A DNA stretch of 45,478 bases from Candidatus Limimorpha caballi (GCA_018064605.1 JAGHUX010000042.1:1-45478), one strand, 5' to 3'; positions 26,201-39,174 are shown, numbered from the stretch's first letter. The notes: a model not told the origin generated them from the sequence alone. Program-made: numbers and translations.

Positions 26201-27650
26201 GGTACTTGTATTTGCCGTTAGGTATGGTGCTTATCATCTCAGTGCCAGGCGCCATGATCTCATAATTGTATAGTTGCTCTTCACCGTAGCCGGAGAATGA
26301 ACCGCCGTCGCAGTCATAGTTGCTATAACAAGCCATATAGCCGCATTCCCCCGGTGCGGCCTGTGTCGATTGGACGCCGAGCACGAAGGTGAAAGCGCCG
26401 GGATACATCGGGGAGATGGGATCCATGGGTGAACGTCTGCACGTTGGGCCGAGAGACGCGCCGTCGTTACCTGCCGCGGCAACAAGCACGCAGCTCTGGT
26501 AAGCCTGTCCGAGAGCCTGTTCAAGTGCGATGGAATATGCGTATGTGCCGAGGCTCATGCTGATAACGTCAGCTCCGTTGTTCTTTGCGTAGTTGATGCC
26601 TTGGATGATGGTTGAGACGGCACCGCTGCCGTTGCTCTGCAACACCGTCACCGGCATGATATACGCCTTAGGGTTGGCACCGACAATACCTTTGTAGTTG
26701 TCGCCCACAGCCGCCGCAATACCGGCGCAGTGTGTGCCGTGGATGTTGAAGTCGTGGATGTCGCCGGTCTGGTTCACGAAATCCCAGCCGTGGAGGTCAT
26801 CGACAAAGCCGTTGTTATCGTTGTCGTTATTGTCGTCGCTCTCGCCCGGGTTTGTCCAGATGTTCGCTTCAAGGTCGGTGTGTGTGATGTCAACGCCGGT
26901 ATCGAGGATGGCGATGACGGCACGTTCGGAGTTGTTGTTATTGTCGTCAGACCAGAGGTCGTTGAGGCCGGTGGCATGTATGCCCCACTGCACGTGGTAA
27001 TAAGGGTTTAGGGCGTATGCTATCGTGTTGTGATAGCCGCCGAGTTTGTCGCCGCCGTCCATTGGCAGAGCCGCACCGCTGTGTGTCTCTGCGTTTGCCG
27101 CCGTGGGTTGTTTTTCCATTCCGAGAGCGTATGCGATGTAATTCGGTTCCGCAAACTCCACTTCCGGCAGTTCTTTGAGTCGTTCGATGAGTTCGTATGT
27201 TGAGACGAAATCTTCCGGATTGTCGCTGTTTTCCGTTGAAGGAGTCGCGATTTTCACGAGGCAGAGGCGGCTGAGGTCGCGTTCAACTACGTCGGGGCCG
27301 TTATAGCACGGAGTGGTTTTGAGGGTCCGGTTCGGGTTCTCGTTAGGGAGAAGACGCTCAACTTTCAGGACATTAAGAGCTTTTGAGGCGTTAAGGTCAT
27401 TGAAGAGAGCGTCAACGGCGCGGATGCCAGTCTGCTGAAATTTCCCGTCGCGGTCGTTGAGGATGTCTAACGGAGTGCCGTCGGCGAACTTCACGATGAC
27501 TTCGCCTTCGACGGCGTTGTAGCGGCTCCATTTGTCGAGCTGCACCACGTCGTAGTCGTTGTTGGTGCTACTTTGCGCGATGGCGCTGATGTTTGTGCTG
27601 AGGATGCCTGCGATGGCAAGCACGGCGATTAGTAATAAATGCCTTTTCAT
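23268..27650 (-). CDS. Secreted subtilisin-like (S8) protease with dockerin and T9SS domain
   Basis: A 1460-residue surface protease. A signal peptide and propeptide-like region (about 1-190) precede the S8 catalytic domain: Asp in AILDTGVD (about 251), His in NIHGTHCAG (about 305), Ser in GTSMATPLVAGG (about 487). The middle includes Ig-like strands and a cysteine/asparagine-rich beta-helix-like section (about 740-920) that is strikingly AT-rich. A fibronectin-III-like domain follows. Next is a dockerin type I pair (about 1194-1255), DANGSLTVDVSDIVTIVNYI and DVNNDGEVDVLDIVSVINII, with intact calcium-loop Asp/Asn residues. The last ~85 residues (YPNPFNGSVTIPY ...) are a T9SS domain. First gene of a four-gene operon whose next product carries cohesin-like modules. 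Confidence 0.92.
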   Translation of the reverse strand: MKRHLLLIAVLAIAGILSTNISAIAQSSTNNDYDVVQLDKWSRYNAVEGEVIVKFADGTPLDILNDRDGKFQQTGIRAVDALFNDLNASKALNVLKVERLLPNENPNRTLKTTPCYNGPDVVERDLSRLCLVKIATPSTENSDNPEDFVSTYELIERLKELPEVEFAEPNYIAYALGMEKQPTAANAETHSGAALPMDGGDKLGGYHNTIAYALNPYYHVQWGIHATGLNDLWSDDNNNNSERAVIAILDTGVDITHTDLEANIWTNPGESDDNNDNDNNGFVDDLHGWDFVNQTGDIHDFNIHGTHCAGIAAAVGDNYKGIVGANPKAYIMPVTVLQSNGSGAVSTIIQGINYAKNNGADVISMSLGTYAYSIALEQALGQAYQSCVLVAAAGNDGASLGPTCRRSPMDPISPMYPGAFTFVLGVQSTQAAPGECGYMACYSNYDCDGGSFSGYGEEQLYNYEIMAPGTEMISTIPNGKYKYLNGTSMATPLVAGGISALLHAKDYPSQEMLWGDLINTASPITGNVNFGACYDAGPAPAQLQMVAFEMNDTLGGDGDYRPDAGETVAFYPTIRTTWGAADDIEFWIEFDEYEDPTTLEFLDDSHVDFGHSLSAYAKSKAANPFRFKVNENVVDGRYINLVFKATCPNAQGTLSYPFTIQVENGVELKGMIRENTTLHANVHYIVTDNLAVPDGVTLKIEPGTVLKFKDGVKFSCAGHLSAIGEPDNMITFTKTDLGNDWGGLSLNSGDTLSYCIISNISDYDGIRGNYTVQTYTGPYIIGECQENRWCWYKYTKLNNLIIKGCNMSYPFVYCAISQSNIINNHGPNFSSVLYYYGCSMTCWNSDGIGSPISPEEYYSGTNSWYLNNNTIGNRNGYRRNLEIKDLCYGDFKSNIFSNIYNCGYGCSDEQIDLYTESSTPFTVGVDESLYLGSGRDDIIRQHIYDFNYPQSGTFGDIDITNIGRRPVAGAHGIVWKVVVTPENSDEGYDAQDDFEQMPPLGIGRHKFEVYFNRAMDKTTAPMIAMGVRPPYTQHSISADGSWNDAGDIYTAYLNLDASMATDGLNRIYVANAKDDEFFEIPLENMRFNVQVATAGSMSTGFEATPGIGKVDLTWENDSIYFNDHLGYNMYRYQVNDRGNSDTLLLNETLITELTFTDYNVTPGERYYYFYRDMRTDLSESDPSRNVSTIPLTASPGDANGSLTVDVSDIVTIVNYITGENPQPFIFGAADVNNDGEVDVLDIVSVINIINTGKYQADTELTATAVYSITDGILYVDTPVELAGVQVFFNIEDDAEIEPLSALNDFEQVGQRMDDGRYMFLAFSMAGKKLEAGRHALLRIGSANVDDMVLSDLEGGGVLAVEQANTGVAENNIYIINRPYPNPFNGSVTIPYIIGESEGNVTFTINSITGQQVATFDFGTQSRGEYTFDWQPAAGITNGVYIINMVVNGVEVQRNKVVYMR

Positions 27651-27733
27651 AATAATTGTATTGGGTTAATAGATTGTTAATCTTCAAGTTATGACAAGGC
27701 ATGAAAAAAGCGTGGAACTTGATGTTTTTCATC

Positions 27734-27860
27734 TGTAATGTTGAGGTTCTGGACTACCTAATACTTTCAAATGACGAACAAAGCCCACGCAAAACGCGCG
27801 GGCACTACTTCGCTTTGTTCTTGAAAGTATTATTGAAATGGTCCAGATTTCAACATTACA
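27734..27860. mobile_element. MITE-like imperfect palindrome
   Basis: A 127-base element ends in perfect 11-bp inverted repeats TGTAATGTTGA (27734-27744) and TCAACATTACA (27850-27860). Further matching blocks lie inside: TCTGGAC/GTCCAGA, TAATACTTTCAA/TTGAAAGTATTA, GAACAAAG/CTTTGTTC and a GC-rich core GCCCACGC/GCGCGGGC. It has no coding capacity and would fold into one long hairpin. I saw no clear target-site duplication. It lies 84 bases upstream of the protease gene, so it may be in that gene's mRNA leader. Bases 27861-27981 are AT-rich with nothing recognised. Confidence 0.68.
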
Positions 27861-27981
27861 AGTTACAAGCTAATAATGCCTTTTTTTATTATGTTTTACT
27901 AATATTTACAGTATCTGCTTCTTATATTTATTTTAAATTTTATGTTTTGTTTATACTATTTTTCCCATTAATTTTCCAAGC

Positions 27982-28002
27982 CGCAAAGATAATAATAATT
28001 TT
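27982..28002. repeat. Left 21-bp direct repeat flanking the DUF3791/DUF3990 cassette
   Basis: A 21-base sequence beginning CGCAAAGATAATAATA and ending in four T residues recurs exactly at 28745-28765. On the minus strand it contains TATCTTTG (27991-27984), a -7 promoter box that could drive the protease operon 334 bases downstream. No good -33 element is seen. Confidence 0.7.
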
Positions 28003-28044
28003 GAATATTCAGGATTTTTTTCGGAATAAATGTGGAGACGTTTT

Positions 28045-28272
28045 TCAACCATTCTGTTGTTCCTCCCATTCACTCCATATTTCCTCGGCAAGATATTTAT
28101 CACTCCTGCAATGCAAATCGGCAACACCATCTTCAATCAGTTGCATCGTAACGGAATTGTAAAAAATATTCGTCGCCTCTTCCGTTGAGACACCATGCAA
28201 TTTACTTATCGCATTAATGATTCTTGCATACTTCGACTCTAAAATTGCATGAAACGCTTCATCGTGATTCAT
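28045..28272 (-). CDS. Small helical protein of the DUF3791/DUF3990 cassette
   Basis: A 75-residue, predicted all-helical cytosolic protein (MNHDEAFHAILESKYARII ... LHCRSDKYLAEEIWSEWEE). Its pattern, including the 'LHcrSDKYLaEEI' end, is that of the small protein often found after DUF3990 genes in Bacteroidales; it is distantly DUF3791-like. ATG 28272 is preferred to the upstream ORF start because it overlaps the tail of the broken DUF3990 frame. In intact cassettes such proteins are plausible antitoxins or partners of an ADP-ribosyltransferase-like toxin. Here the toxin gene is broken, so it may be an orphan. The function is inferred from context only. Confidence 0.6.
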   Translation of the reverse strand: MNHDEAFHAILESKYARIINAISKLHGVSTEEATNIFYNSVTMQLIEDGVADLHCRSDKYLAEEIWSEWEEQQNG

Positions 28273-28517
28273 ATTTTTCACATTTAATAAAAGTAAGACA
28301 TTTATCAAGCAGTTTTTGATTTCTTATACAAATCTGGTTATTGGGATTTTCAAAAACAAGACGTTTGAGTGCTTCGTCTTTTAAAACGCTCAGCGTACTT
28401 AACAGCCTGATCCAGAATAGTTGTCACATAGAATCCCCGCCCGAAATCAAGATAATCCCTTGAATGCGCTATGTCTGGCTTTTCAACAATAAACTTTGAA
28501 GAATGAAACACAAGCAT
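28259..28517 (-). pseudogene. DUF3990 (ART-like putative toxin) gene with internal deletion and frameshift
   Basis: From ATG 28517 the frame reads a typical DUF3990 N-terminus, MLVFHSSKFIVEKPDIAHSR then DYLDFGRGFYVTTILDQAVK and YAERFKRR, before ending at TGA 28352-28350. Another frame then supplies a DUF3990 C-terminus, DEALKRLVFENPNNQICIRN then QKLLDKCLTFIKCEKYES, ending at 28259. The two ends together cover about 85 codons, whereas family members are roughly 150-170 residues, so the middle of the protein is missing and the frames no longer match. DUF3990 belongs to the ADP-ribosyltransferase-like superfamily and sits between DUF3791-type genes in Bacteroidales. TGATG coupling to the upstream DUF3791 gene is preserved. 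Confidence 0.75.
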
Positions 28518-28732
28518 CAGTCGAGGACTCCTTTCTCTTTCATATATTCGGTTATGTCTTGCATCAAATATTCTTTGCTAAAAGTATGAAGCACATCGTA
28601 ACTTGCCACGATGTAATCATCAAGTATTCCAGATGCCTTCAATCGTTGATACACATCACGTTGCATCAATCCCAATCGTCTCGACAAGTTTCCTATGCAA
28701 AATGTCACAAAGTCAATGTTATTTGCATTCAT
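28517..28732 (-). CDS. DUF3791 family protein
   Basis: A 71-residue helical protein matching DUF3791: NIDFVTFCIGNLSRRLG, DVYQRLKASGILDDYIVASY, DVLHTFSKEYLMQDITEYMK. These small proteins are regularly encoded directly before DUF3990 genes and are thought of as partners in a toxin-antitoxin-like cassette. Here the stop codon overlaps the start of the DUF3990 remnant (TGATG). The -7 box TATCTTTG (28754-28747, minus strand), inside the right 21-bp repeat, could drive it. The ORF itself is intact although its partner is destroyed. Confidence 0.82.
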   Translation of the reverse strand: MNANNIDFVTFCIGNLSRRLGLMQRDVYQRLKASGILDDYIVASYDVLHTFSKEYLMQDITEYMKEKGVLD

Positions 28733-28744
28733 AATATTTTTTGT

Positions 28745-28765
28745 CGCAAAGATAATAATAATTTT
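28745..28765. repeat. Right 21-bp direct repeat flanking the DUF3791/DUF3990 cassette
   Basis: Exact copy of the sequence at 27982-28002 in the same orientation, just upstream of the DUF3791 gene. On the minus strand it supplies the -7 box TATCTTTG. The two copies bracket the whole three-gene cassette, with a 763-base offset between copies. Confidence 0.7.
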
Positions 28766-28809
28766 TTATTTTTCATAATAAATGCATCAGCCCTTTTCAA
28801 CTTTAAACT

Positions 28810-29121
28810 CTATGCTTCTCCAGCGGTTCCGGCACCCATCGCAAACGGAGCGATGGTGTCGCTCACATCTTTTATCGGGCCGAAGTTCTGCTCGTATTTC
28901 TTGAGGTTGTCAGCCAAAGCCCTGTATAGACGCTTCGCGTTCTGTGGCGTCATGATGACACGTGAACGCACCTTCGCTTTCTGCACGCCGGGCACTATCT
29001 GCGCGAAATCCACGACGAACTCTGTCGGCGAGTGGCTTATGATTGCAAGATTGGAATAGACACCTTCGGCGACTGTTTCCGAAAGGTCGATGCTGATTTG
29101 ATTTTTATTGTTATTCTCCAT
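28810..29121 (-). CDS. DUF3467 family protein
   Basis: A 103-residue cytosolic protein matching DUF3467: ETVAEGVYSNLAIISHSPTEFVVDFAQIVPG then KAKVRSRVIMTPQNAKRLYRALADNLKKYE. The family is widespread in Bacteroidota and its role is unknown. In this phylum it is commonly next to rpoC, as here, where it follows after a terminator hairpin. The tail is Gly/Ala-rich and low-complexity. No catalytic residues are evident. ATG 29121 opens directly into the conserved part. Confidence 0.88.
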   Translation of the reverse strand: MENNNKNQISIDLSETVAEGVYSNLAIISHSPTEFVVDFAQIVPGVQKAKVRSRVIMTPQNAKRLYRALADNLKKYEQNFGPIKDVSDTIAPFAMGAGTAGEA

Positions 29122-29168
29122 GGTTTATATTTTTTTCGCTGCAAAAATATGCATTTTTTTTGAAATAC

Positions 29169-29198
29169 AAAAAGGTCGGCGAAAATAACCGACCTTTT
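29169..29198. terminator. Terminator after rpoC
   Basis: AAAAAGGTCGG (29169-29179) and CCGACCTTTT (29189-29198) form a 10-bp stem with a nine-base loop. On the minus strand the stem is followed by TTTTT, 23 bases past the rpoC stop, ending the long rplKAJL-rpoBC transcript. Confidence 0.88.
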
Positions 29199-29220
29199 CT
29201 CTCTATTGTATGCCTAATAA

Positions 29221-32200
29221 TTAAGCTTCAACCATTTCCACATTTTCGACGACTTCAAAATCCTCTTTTGAGCCGACGATGATGTCGTCAAATTCGCGGA
29301 GGCCTGTACCAGCCGGGATTTTATGGCCGACGATGACATTTTCCTTCATGCCTTCGAGGGTGTCCGTCTTAGCCGAGATGGCCGCCTGAGTGAGCACTTT
29401 CGTTGTCTCCTGGAAGGATGCCGCAGAGATGAAGCTCTCGGTCTGCAAGGCGGCACGTGTGATGCCCTGAAGCACCTGATGCGCCGTCGCCGGCTGCGCG
29501 TCGCGCGACTCGACGAGTTTCTTGTCCTTACGTCTAAGCTGTGAATTCTCGTCACGGAGACGTCTCGCTGAGATGATCTCACCTATGTTAAGTGTCTCGG
29601 AATCACCCGGATCGGTGACGACGACCTTGCCGAACATGTCATCATTTGTCTCCTGGAACATGATCTTATTGACCAGGTCACCTTCGAGGAATCTCGTGTC
29701 ACCCGGATCGTCGATCTCGACCTTGCGCATCATCTGGCGCACGATGACCTCAAAGTGCTTGCCATTGATGGTGACGCCCTGTGAACGATAGACTTCCTGG
29801 ATGTTGTTCACAATAAACTCCTGGACAGCCATCGGGCCTTCAATCGCGAGGATGTTGGCAGGTGTGATGGCACCTTCCGACAAAGCCTGTCCGGCCTTCA
29901 CGAAGTCGTTTTCGTCGGCGAGGATCTCCTTAGTCGTCGGGATGAGATATTTCTTCTGTTCACCAGTCTTTGAAGTGACAACGATGACCTTGTTGCCGCG
30001 GACGAGTTTCTTCTCGAATGAGACCTCACCATCGATTTCGGAGACGACGGCGGGTTCTGAGGAGTTACGGGCCTCGAACAATTCGGTGACTCGCGGCAGA
30101 CCGCCTGTGATATCACCGAGACCGCCTGTGGCGCGTGGCTTCTTCGTCAGAACATCACCAGCCTTGACCTTGTCGCAGTCCTCAACCATGATGTGCGCTC
30201 CGACCGGCAAGTCATACGACTTGACGACTTCGCCATTCCCATCAAGGATTGAAATCGACGGGTTCTTCGCGAACTTACGGCCTTCGATGATGACACGCTC
30301 GCTGTAGCCAGTCTGCTCATCGGATTCGTTACGGTAAGTGACACCCTCAACGATGTTGTCGAAACGGATTTCACCATCATACTCGGAGATAATCAATGAG
30401 TTATACTTATCCCATTCGCAGATGATGTCGCCGGCCTTCACGTCGCTGCCTTCCGGAATGAACAGCTTCGAACCGTAAGGGATGTTTTCGGTGATGAGCG
30501 CGACACCTGTGTTGTGGTCTATAATCTTCATCTCAGTAGCACGGCTCACGACAATCTGGTATTTACTGCCGTCTTTTTCGTAATCGACAGCGCGAAGCTC
30601 ATCGATGACGAGTTTGCCGTCATATTCAGCCTTGATCATTGAATCGTCAGACGTGCTTGACGCGGTGCCGCCTTGGTGGAAGGTACGAAGTGTAAGCTGC
30701 GTGCCCGGCTCACCGATTGACTGTGCCGCGATGACGCCGACAGCCTCGCCGCGCTGCACCAGCTTGCCTGACGCGAGGTTGCGGCCGTAGCAGTTGGCGC
30801 ACACCCCGTGCCTCGACTCGCATGTCAACACGGAACGGATCTCAATGGTCTTGTCTTTCAGAGGCGAATCGCAAATCCTCTTTGCGATGTCTTCCGTGAT
30901 CTCATCACCGCCGTTGCAGAGCAACTCGCCTGTCTGTGGATGGAAGATGTCATGCAGGGCCACACGGCCGAGGATACGGTCGTACAACGACTCGACGACC
31001 TCCTTGCCTCTCTTGAGTGCGCCGATTGAAAGGCCCCTCAATGTGCCGCAGTCCTTCTCAGTGATGATGACATCGTGCGCGACGTCAACGAGACGACGTG
31101 TGAGGTAACCGGCGTCAGCGGTCTTCAAAGCGGTATCAGCCAGACCCTTACGGGCACCGTGTGTTGAGATGAAGTACTCAAGCACTGACAGGCCTTCCTT
31201 GAAGTTCGAAAGAATCGGGTTCTCAATGATTTCCGCGCCGCCGGCCGCCGTTGACTTCTGCGGTTTCGCCATAAGACCTCTCATGCCGCAGAGCTGACGG
31301 ATCTGCTCCTTCGAACCACGGGCGCCGGAATCCAGCATCATATAGACAGGGTTGAAGCCCTGGTCGTCCTGTGGCAACAGCTTCATGACCTCGTCGGTCA
31401 GTTTGGTGACGACGTGACCCCAAATATCAATAATCTTGTTGTAACGTTCGTTCTGGGTGATGAAACCCATGTTGTATTCCTCACGGATGCCATTGACCTC
31501 CTCGTTGGCCTGCCTGATGAGCTCCTCCTTGACGGAAGGGATCAGAACGTTGCCGAGGTTGAACGACAGACCGCCTTTGTAAGCCATGTAATAACCCATG
31601 TTCTTGATGTCATCAAGGAACTTGGTGGTCGTGGCGGTGCCAAGGAGTTTCACCATGTCACCGATGATGTCACGCAGAGCCTTCTTGTTCAACAGCCTGT
31701 TGATGTAACCGAACTGGCGCGGGACAACCTCATTGAACTTGACGCGTCCGACAGTCGTCTCGACCATCTCCTCGGCGAGGCTGCCGTCGTCCTTGCGCAC
31801 CCACACCTTACAGTTGATGATGGCGTGCATATCGACTTTCTTCTCGTTGTAGGCGATGATGACCTCCTCAGGTGAATAGAACTTCTTGCCTTCACCCTTG
31901 ACGATGTGGTCAGGCGTGCTCTTGCGTGGTTTTGTGATATAATAAAGACCCAGAACCATGTCTTGTGACGGGACCGTGATAGGTGCGCCATTGGCAGGGT
32001 TGAGGATGTTATGCGATGCGAGCATGAGGATCTGCGCCTCAAGCACTGCGGCGTTTCCGAGCGGCAAATGGACAGCCATCTGGTCACCGTCGAAGTCGGC
32101 GTTGAAAGCCGTACACACGAGCGGGTGCAGGCGGATTGCCTTGCCCTCGACGAGTTTCGGCTGGAACGCCTGGATGCCGAGACGGTGCAGTGTAGGGGCA

Positions 32201-33513
32201 CGGTTCAACAGAATCGGGTGGCCCTTCAGTATGTTTTCGAGGATGTCCCAAACGACAGGATCCTTGCGGTCAACGATCTTCTTTGCCGACTTGACGGTCT
32301 TCACGATGCCGCGTTCAATCATCTTACGGATGACGAATGGTTTGTAAAGTTCGGCAGCCATGTCTTTCGGGAGACCGCATTCGTTCATGTTCAAATCCGG
32401 GCCGACGACGATGACGGAACGGCCTGAGTAGTCAACACGTTTACCGAGGAGGTTCTGACGGAAACGGCCTTGCTTGCCTTTCAGGCTGTCGCTCAACGAC
32501 TTGAGTGGTCTGTTCGAGTCGGTCTTCACCGCGCTTGACTTGCGTGAGTTGTCGAGCAGCGAGTCAACGGCTTCCTGAAGCATACGTTTCTCGTTACGCA
32601 TGATGACATCAGGCGCCTTGATCTCGATGAGACGTTTCAGACGGTTGTTTCTGATGATGACACGACGGTAGAGGTCGTTCAGGTCTGACGTGGCGAAACG
32701 TCCGCCATCGAGCGGGACCAGAGGCCTCAGCTCCGGCGGGATGACCGGGATCACCCTGAGTATCATCCATTCAGGACGGTTCTCCATGTGGGTCTGCGCC
32801 TCACGGAACGCCTCGAAAACCTGAAGACGCTTAAGGGCTTCAGTCTTACGCTGCTGCGAGGTCTCTCTGTGTGCCTTCTCGCGGAGCTCGCCGGCTTCCT
32901 TGTCGAGGTCGAGCTGGAGAAGGAGGTCATAGACGGCTTCCGCTCCCATCTTTGCGACGAACTTGTCAGGATCGCTGTCAGGAAGATGCTGATTCTCAAC
33001 CGGGACAGTATCGAGGATGTCAAGATATTCCTCTTCCGAGAGCAGGTCGAGTCTGCTGACCGTATCCTGTTTGATACCTGGGTTCAGCACGACGTAACGC
33101 TCGTAGTAGATGATGCTTTCGAGTTTCTTCGTCGGGATGCCGAGCAGTGCGCCGATCTTGTTCGGGAGCGAACGGAAATACCAGATATGGGCCACCGGCA
33201 CCACCAGTTTGATGTGTCCGGTTCGCTCGCGTCTGACTTTCTTCTCTGTCACCTCAACGCCGCAGCGGTCGCAGATGATGTTCTTGTAACGGATGCGTTT
33301 GTACTTACCGCAGTGGCACTCCCAGTCTTTCACAGGTCCGAAAATCCTCTCGCAGAACAAACCGTCACGTTCCGGCTTGTATGTACGATAGTTGATTGTC
33401 TCAGGTTTCAGCACTTCGCCGTATGAACGGGCCAAGATTGACTCCGGAGATGCCAGACTGATGGTAATCTTTGAAAAGTCGCTGTTTATTGTATTATTCT
33501 TACTTGTGATCAT
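29221..33513 (-). CDS. rpoC: RNA polymerase subunit beta'
   Basis: A 1430-residue catalytic subunit of RNA polymerase. The N-terminal zinc-binding cysteines are in [22 protein letters not shown]; the active-site magnesium loop is NADFDGDQM (near residue 470). The bridge-helix/trigger-loop region follows ([39 protein letters not shown]), with the second zinc site in [13 protein letters not shown]. Length is normal for Bacteroidota, and it lacks the very large lineage insertions seen in E. coli. It starts 11 bases after rpoB and ends at a strong terminator. Confidence 0.98.
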   Translation of the reverse strand: MITSKNNTINSDFSKITISLASPESILARSYGEVLKPETINYRTYKPERDGLFCERIFGPVKDWECHCGKYKRIRYKNIICDRCGVEVTEKKVRRERTGHIKLVVPVAHIWYFRSLPNKIGALLGIPTKKLESIIYYERYVVLNPGIKQDTVSRLDLLSEEEYLDILDTVPVENQHLPDSDPDKFVAKMGAEAVYDLLLQLDLDKEAGELREKAHRETSQQRKTEALKRLQVFEAFREAQTHMENRPEWMILRVIPVIPPELRPLVPLDGGRFATSDLNDLYRRVIIRNNRLKRLIEIKAPDVIMRNEKRMLQEAVDSLLDNSRKSSAVKTDSNRPLKSLSDSLKGKQGRFRQNLLGKRVDYSGRSVIVVGPDLNMNECGLPKDMAAELYKPFVIRKMIERGIVKTVKSAKKIVDRKDPVVWDILENILKGHPILLNRAPTLHRLGIQAFQPKLVEGKAIRLHPLVCTAFNADFDGDQMAVHLPLGNAAVLEAQILMLASHNILNPANGAPITVPSQDMVLGLYYITKPRKSTPDHIVKGEGKKFYSPEEVIIAYNEKKVDMHAIINCKVWVRKDDGSLAEEMVETTVGRVKFNEVVPRQFGYINRLLNKKALRDIIGDMVKLLGTATTTKFLDDIKNMGYYMAYKGGLSFNLGNVLIPSVKEELIRQANEEVNGIREEYNMGFITQNERYNKIIDIWGHVVTKLTDEVMKLLPQDDQGFNPVYMMLDSGARGSKEQIRQLCGMRGLMAKPQKSTAAGGAEIIENPILSNFKEGLSVLEYFISTHGARKGLADTALKTADAGYLTRRLVDVAHDVIITEKDCGTLRGLSIGALKRGKEVVESLYDRILGRVALHDIFHPQTGELLCNGGDEITEDIAKRICDSPLKDKTIEIRSVLTCESRHGVCANCYGRNLASGKLVQRGEAVGVIAAQSIGEPGTQLTLRTFHQGGTASSTSDDSMIKAEYDGKLVIDELRAVDYEKDGSKYQIVVSRATEMKIIDHNTGVALITENIPYGSKLFIPEGSDVKAGDIICEWDKYNSLIISEYDGEIRFDNIVEGVTYRNESDEQTGYSERVIIEGRKFAKNPSISILDGNGEVVKSYDLPVGAHIMVEDCDKVKAGDVLTKKPRATGGLGDITGGLPRVTELFEARNSSEPAVVSEIDGEVSFEKKLVRGNKVIVVTSKTGEQKKYLIPTTKEILADENDFVKAGQALSEGAITPANILAIEGPMAVQEFIVNNIQEVYRSQGVTINGKHFEVIVRQMMRKVEIDDPGDTRFLEGDLVNKIMFQETNDDMFGKVVVTDPGDSETLNIGEIISARRLRDENSQLRRKDKKLVESRDAQPATAHQVLQGITRAALQTESFISAASFQETTKVLTQAAISAKTDTLEGMKENVIVGHKIPAGTGLREFDDIIVGSKEDFEVVENVEMVEA

Positions 33514-33524
33514 ATATACTTTGC

Positions 33525-37334
<3,810 letters not shown>

Positions 37335-37413
37335 AGTGTTAAGGTTTTAATTTGTTATCTTACAAAGCTAATAATATAGAGACGGATATTGCACAACACA
37401 ATATAGGCACAAA

Positions 37414-37445
37414 CCTCAACCCCTATTTTCCTATAGGGGCTGAGG
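37414..37445 (-). promoter_or_regulatory. Hairpin in the rplL-rpoB spacer
   Basis: CCTCAACCCCTAT (37414-37426) pairs with ATAGGGGCTGAGG (37433-37445): 12 base pairs with one mismatch around a six-base loop. On the minus strand only TTTG follows, so it is a weak terminator at best. It probably attenuates transcription into rpoBC or serves as an RNase processing site, as known for the rplL-rpoB region of E. coli. Confidence 0.65.
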
Positions 37446-37477
37446 TGTTTCATGCCTGTTGTACCAGGAAATTAAAC

Positions 37478-37858
37478 TTATTTAATTTCGACTTCTGCAC
37501 CGGCGCCTTCGAGTTGAGCCTTGAGTGCATTAGCTTCTTCTTTGCTCACGCCTTCTTTAACAGCTTTAGGAGCACCGTCAACTAATTCCTTAGCTTCCTT
37601 AAGTCCGAGGCTTGTCAGATCCTTGACAAGTTTCACGACTGCGAGCTTCTGAGCGCCTGCGCTCTTGAGGATAACGTCAAAAGAAGTCTTCTCTTCTGCT
37701 GCTGCGGCTGTCTCGCCACCTGCTGCCGGGGCTGCCACTGCCACTGCTGCTGCTGCCGGTTCAATACCGTATTCTTCTTTCAATATTGCTGCGAGTTCAT
37801 TAACCTCTTTAACTGTAAGGTTCACTAATTGTTCAGCAAAAGCTTTCAAATCTGCCAT
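37478..37858 (-). CDS. rplL: Ribosomal protein bL12 (L7/L12)
   Basis: A 126-residue stalk protein that recruits translation factors to the 50S subunit. An N-terminal dimerisation helix region ([28 protein letters not shown]) is followed by the flexible Ala-rich hinge and the C-terminal globular domain ([47 protein letters not shown]). It follows rplJ within the rplKAJL-rpoBC block, 78 bases downstream. Confidence 0.98.
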   Translation of the reverse strand: MADLKAFAEQLVNLTVKEVNELAAILKEEYGIEPAAAAVAVAAPAAGGETAAAAEEKTSFDVILKSAGAQKLAVVKLVKDLTSLGLKEAKELVDGAPKAVKEGVSKEEANALKAQLEGAGAEVEIK

Positions 37859-37936
37859 TTTTCTTCGAATTTATTTGTTATACGATAATTTTGTTTGTTC
37901 TCTTTGTTCTTGTTCGTGAATGATAATCATTCTGGA

Positions 37937-38458
37937 TTATTCCGGTCTCTCGGATAATGTCTTCACGATGCCGCTGAGCTTCTGGCCGCCCGACTGGAGA
38001 GCGCTGATGACGTTCTTGGCCGGTGACTGGAGCAACGCGATAACGTCGGCGATGAGTTCGTTCTTAGACTTGATGCTGCACAATGTGTCGAGCATGTTGT
38101 CGCCGGTATAGACACACTCTTCGATGAATGCGCCTTTGAGGACCGGCTTGTCACTTGTCTTGCGGAACTTCTTGATAAGCTTGGCAGGGGCGTTGCCGTT
38201 CTCTGACAACATCATTGCTGTCGTGCCTTTGCAGACACCGTAAAGATCACCGTAATCCTTACCTGTCTTCTGCATAGCTTTCTTCAGTAATGCGTTCTTC
38301 ACCACAACAAGCTTGACGTGACTTCCGAAGCATGCTCTTCTAAGCTGGCTTGTCTTCTCGGCGTTCAACGCCTCGATGTCTGTCAGATAGAAATTCGGAC
38401 ATGCGTTCAACTGTTCCACTATACCGTTAATGATAACGTCTTTTTCTTCTTTTCTCAT
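37937..38458 (-). CDS. rplJ: Ribosomal protein uL10
   Basis: A 173-residue protein forming the base of the L10-L12 stalk. The N-terminal rRNA-binding domain is recognisable (FYLTDIEALNAEKTSQLRRAC, VKLVVVKNALLKKAM), and the C-terminal helix carries the L12 docking sites (KSKNELIADVIALLQSPAKN). It begins 20 bases after rplA, so the classic long L10 autoregulatory leader between rplA and rplJ is absent and control may lie inside rplA or further upstream. Confidence 0.97.
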   Translation of the reverse strand: MRKEEKDVIINGIVEQLNACPNFYLTDIEALNAEKTSQLRRACFGSHVKLVVVKNALLKKAMQKTGKDYGDLYGVCKGTTAMMLSENGNAPAKLIKKFRKTSDKPVLKGAFIEECVYTGDNMLDTLCSIKSKNELIADVIALLQSPAKNVISALQSGGQKLSGIVKTLSERPE

Positions 38459-38478
38459 GTCAATACTTATTTAAGGGT

Positions 38479-39174
38479 TTAGTTGGCTACTGATTTGATG
38501 TCCACCTGAACACCTGGACTCATTGTACTTGAGATATAGACACTCTTCACGTAAGTACCTTTAGCCGCTGCCGGTTTCAACTTGACAATCATCTGGAGCA
38601 ACTCCTTCGCGTTGTCATAGATCTTCTCAGCATCGAAGCTCACTTTAGCAACTGGTGAATCGATGATTCCGTACTTGTCAACCTTGAAATCAATCTTACC
38701 AGCCTTCACTTCTTTGACAGCCTTTGCAATGTCCATCGTCACCGTGCCTGTCTTCGGGTTCGGCATCAATCCGCGTGGTCCGAGGATTCTGCCGAGTGCG
38801 CCGACTTTCGGCATCAATGATGGCATTGTGATAATCACGTCGACATCCGTCCAACCGTCTTTGATTTTCTGGACATAGTCCTCGAATCCGACGAAATCAG
38901 CACCTGCTTCGAGTGCCTCCTGCTGCTTGTCCGGCGTGCAGAGTACCAAGACACGGATGGTCTTACCTGTTCCGTGAGGGAGTGTGACGCTGCCGCGGAC
39001 CATCTGGTTCGCCTTGCGAGGGTCAACACCCAGGCGCACGTTGACATCAACTGATGCATCGAACTTGGTGTAAGTGATTTGCTTAACGATATCAATCGCT
39101 TCTGTCAAGGAGTAAACCTTGCTTTTGTCGAACTTAGCTAAAGCTTCTTTTCTCTTTTTAGATACTTTTGCCAT
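38479..39174 (-). CDS. rplA: Ribosomal protein uL1
   Basis: A 231-residue 50S protein of the tRNA-exit (E-site) stalk and, in many bacteria, a translational repressor of its own operon. Typical segments are [59 protein letters not shown] and [20 protein letters not shown]. It follows rplK after 41 bases in the standard order K-A-J-L. Confidence 0.98.
   Translation of the reverse strand: MAKVSKKRKEALAKFDKSKVYSLTEAIDIVKQITYTKFDASVDVNVRLGVDPRKANQMVRGSVTLPHGTGKTIRVLVLCTPDKQQEALEAGADFVGFEDYVQKIKDGWTDVDVIITMPSLMPKVGALGRILGPRGLMPNPKTGTVTMDIAKAVKEVKAGKIDFKVDKYGIIDSPVAKVSFDAEKIYDNAKELLQMIVKLKPAAAKGTYVKSVYISSTMSPGVQVDIKSVAN

Noticed and set aside
27701..28162. A 153-codon plus-strand ORF upstream of the protease gene
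   Set aside because: It runs through the MITE-like palindrome, the direct repeat and the antisense of the small cassette gene, with an AT-driven Phe/Ile/Tyr composition. Not a real gene.
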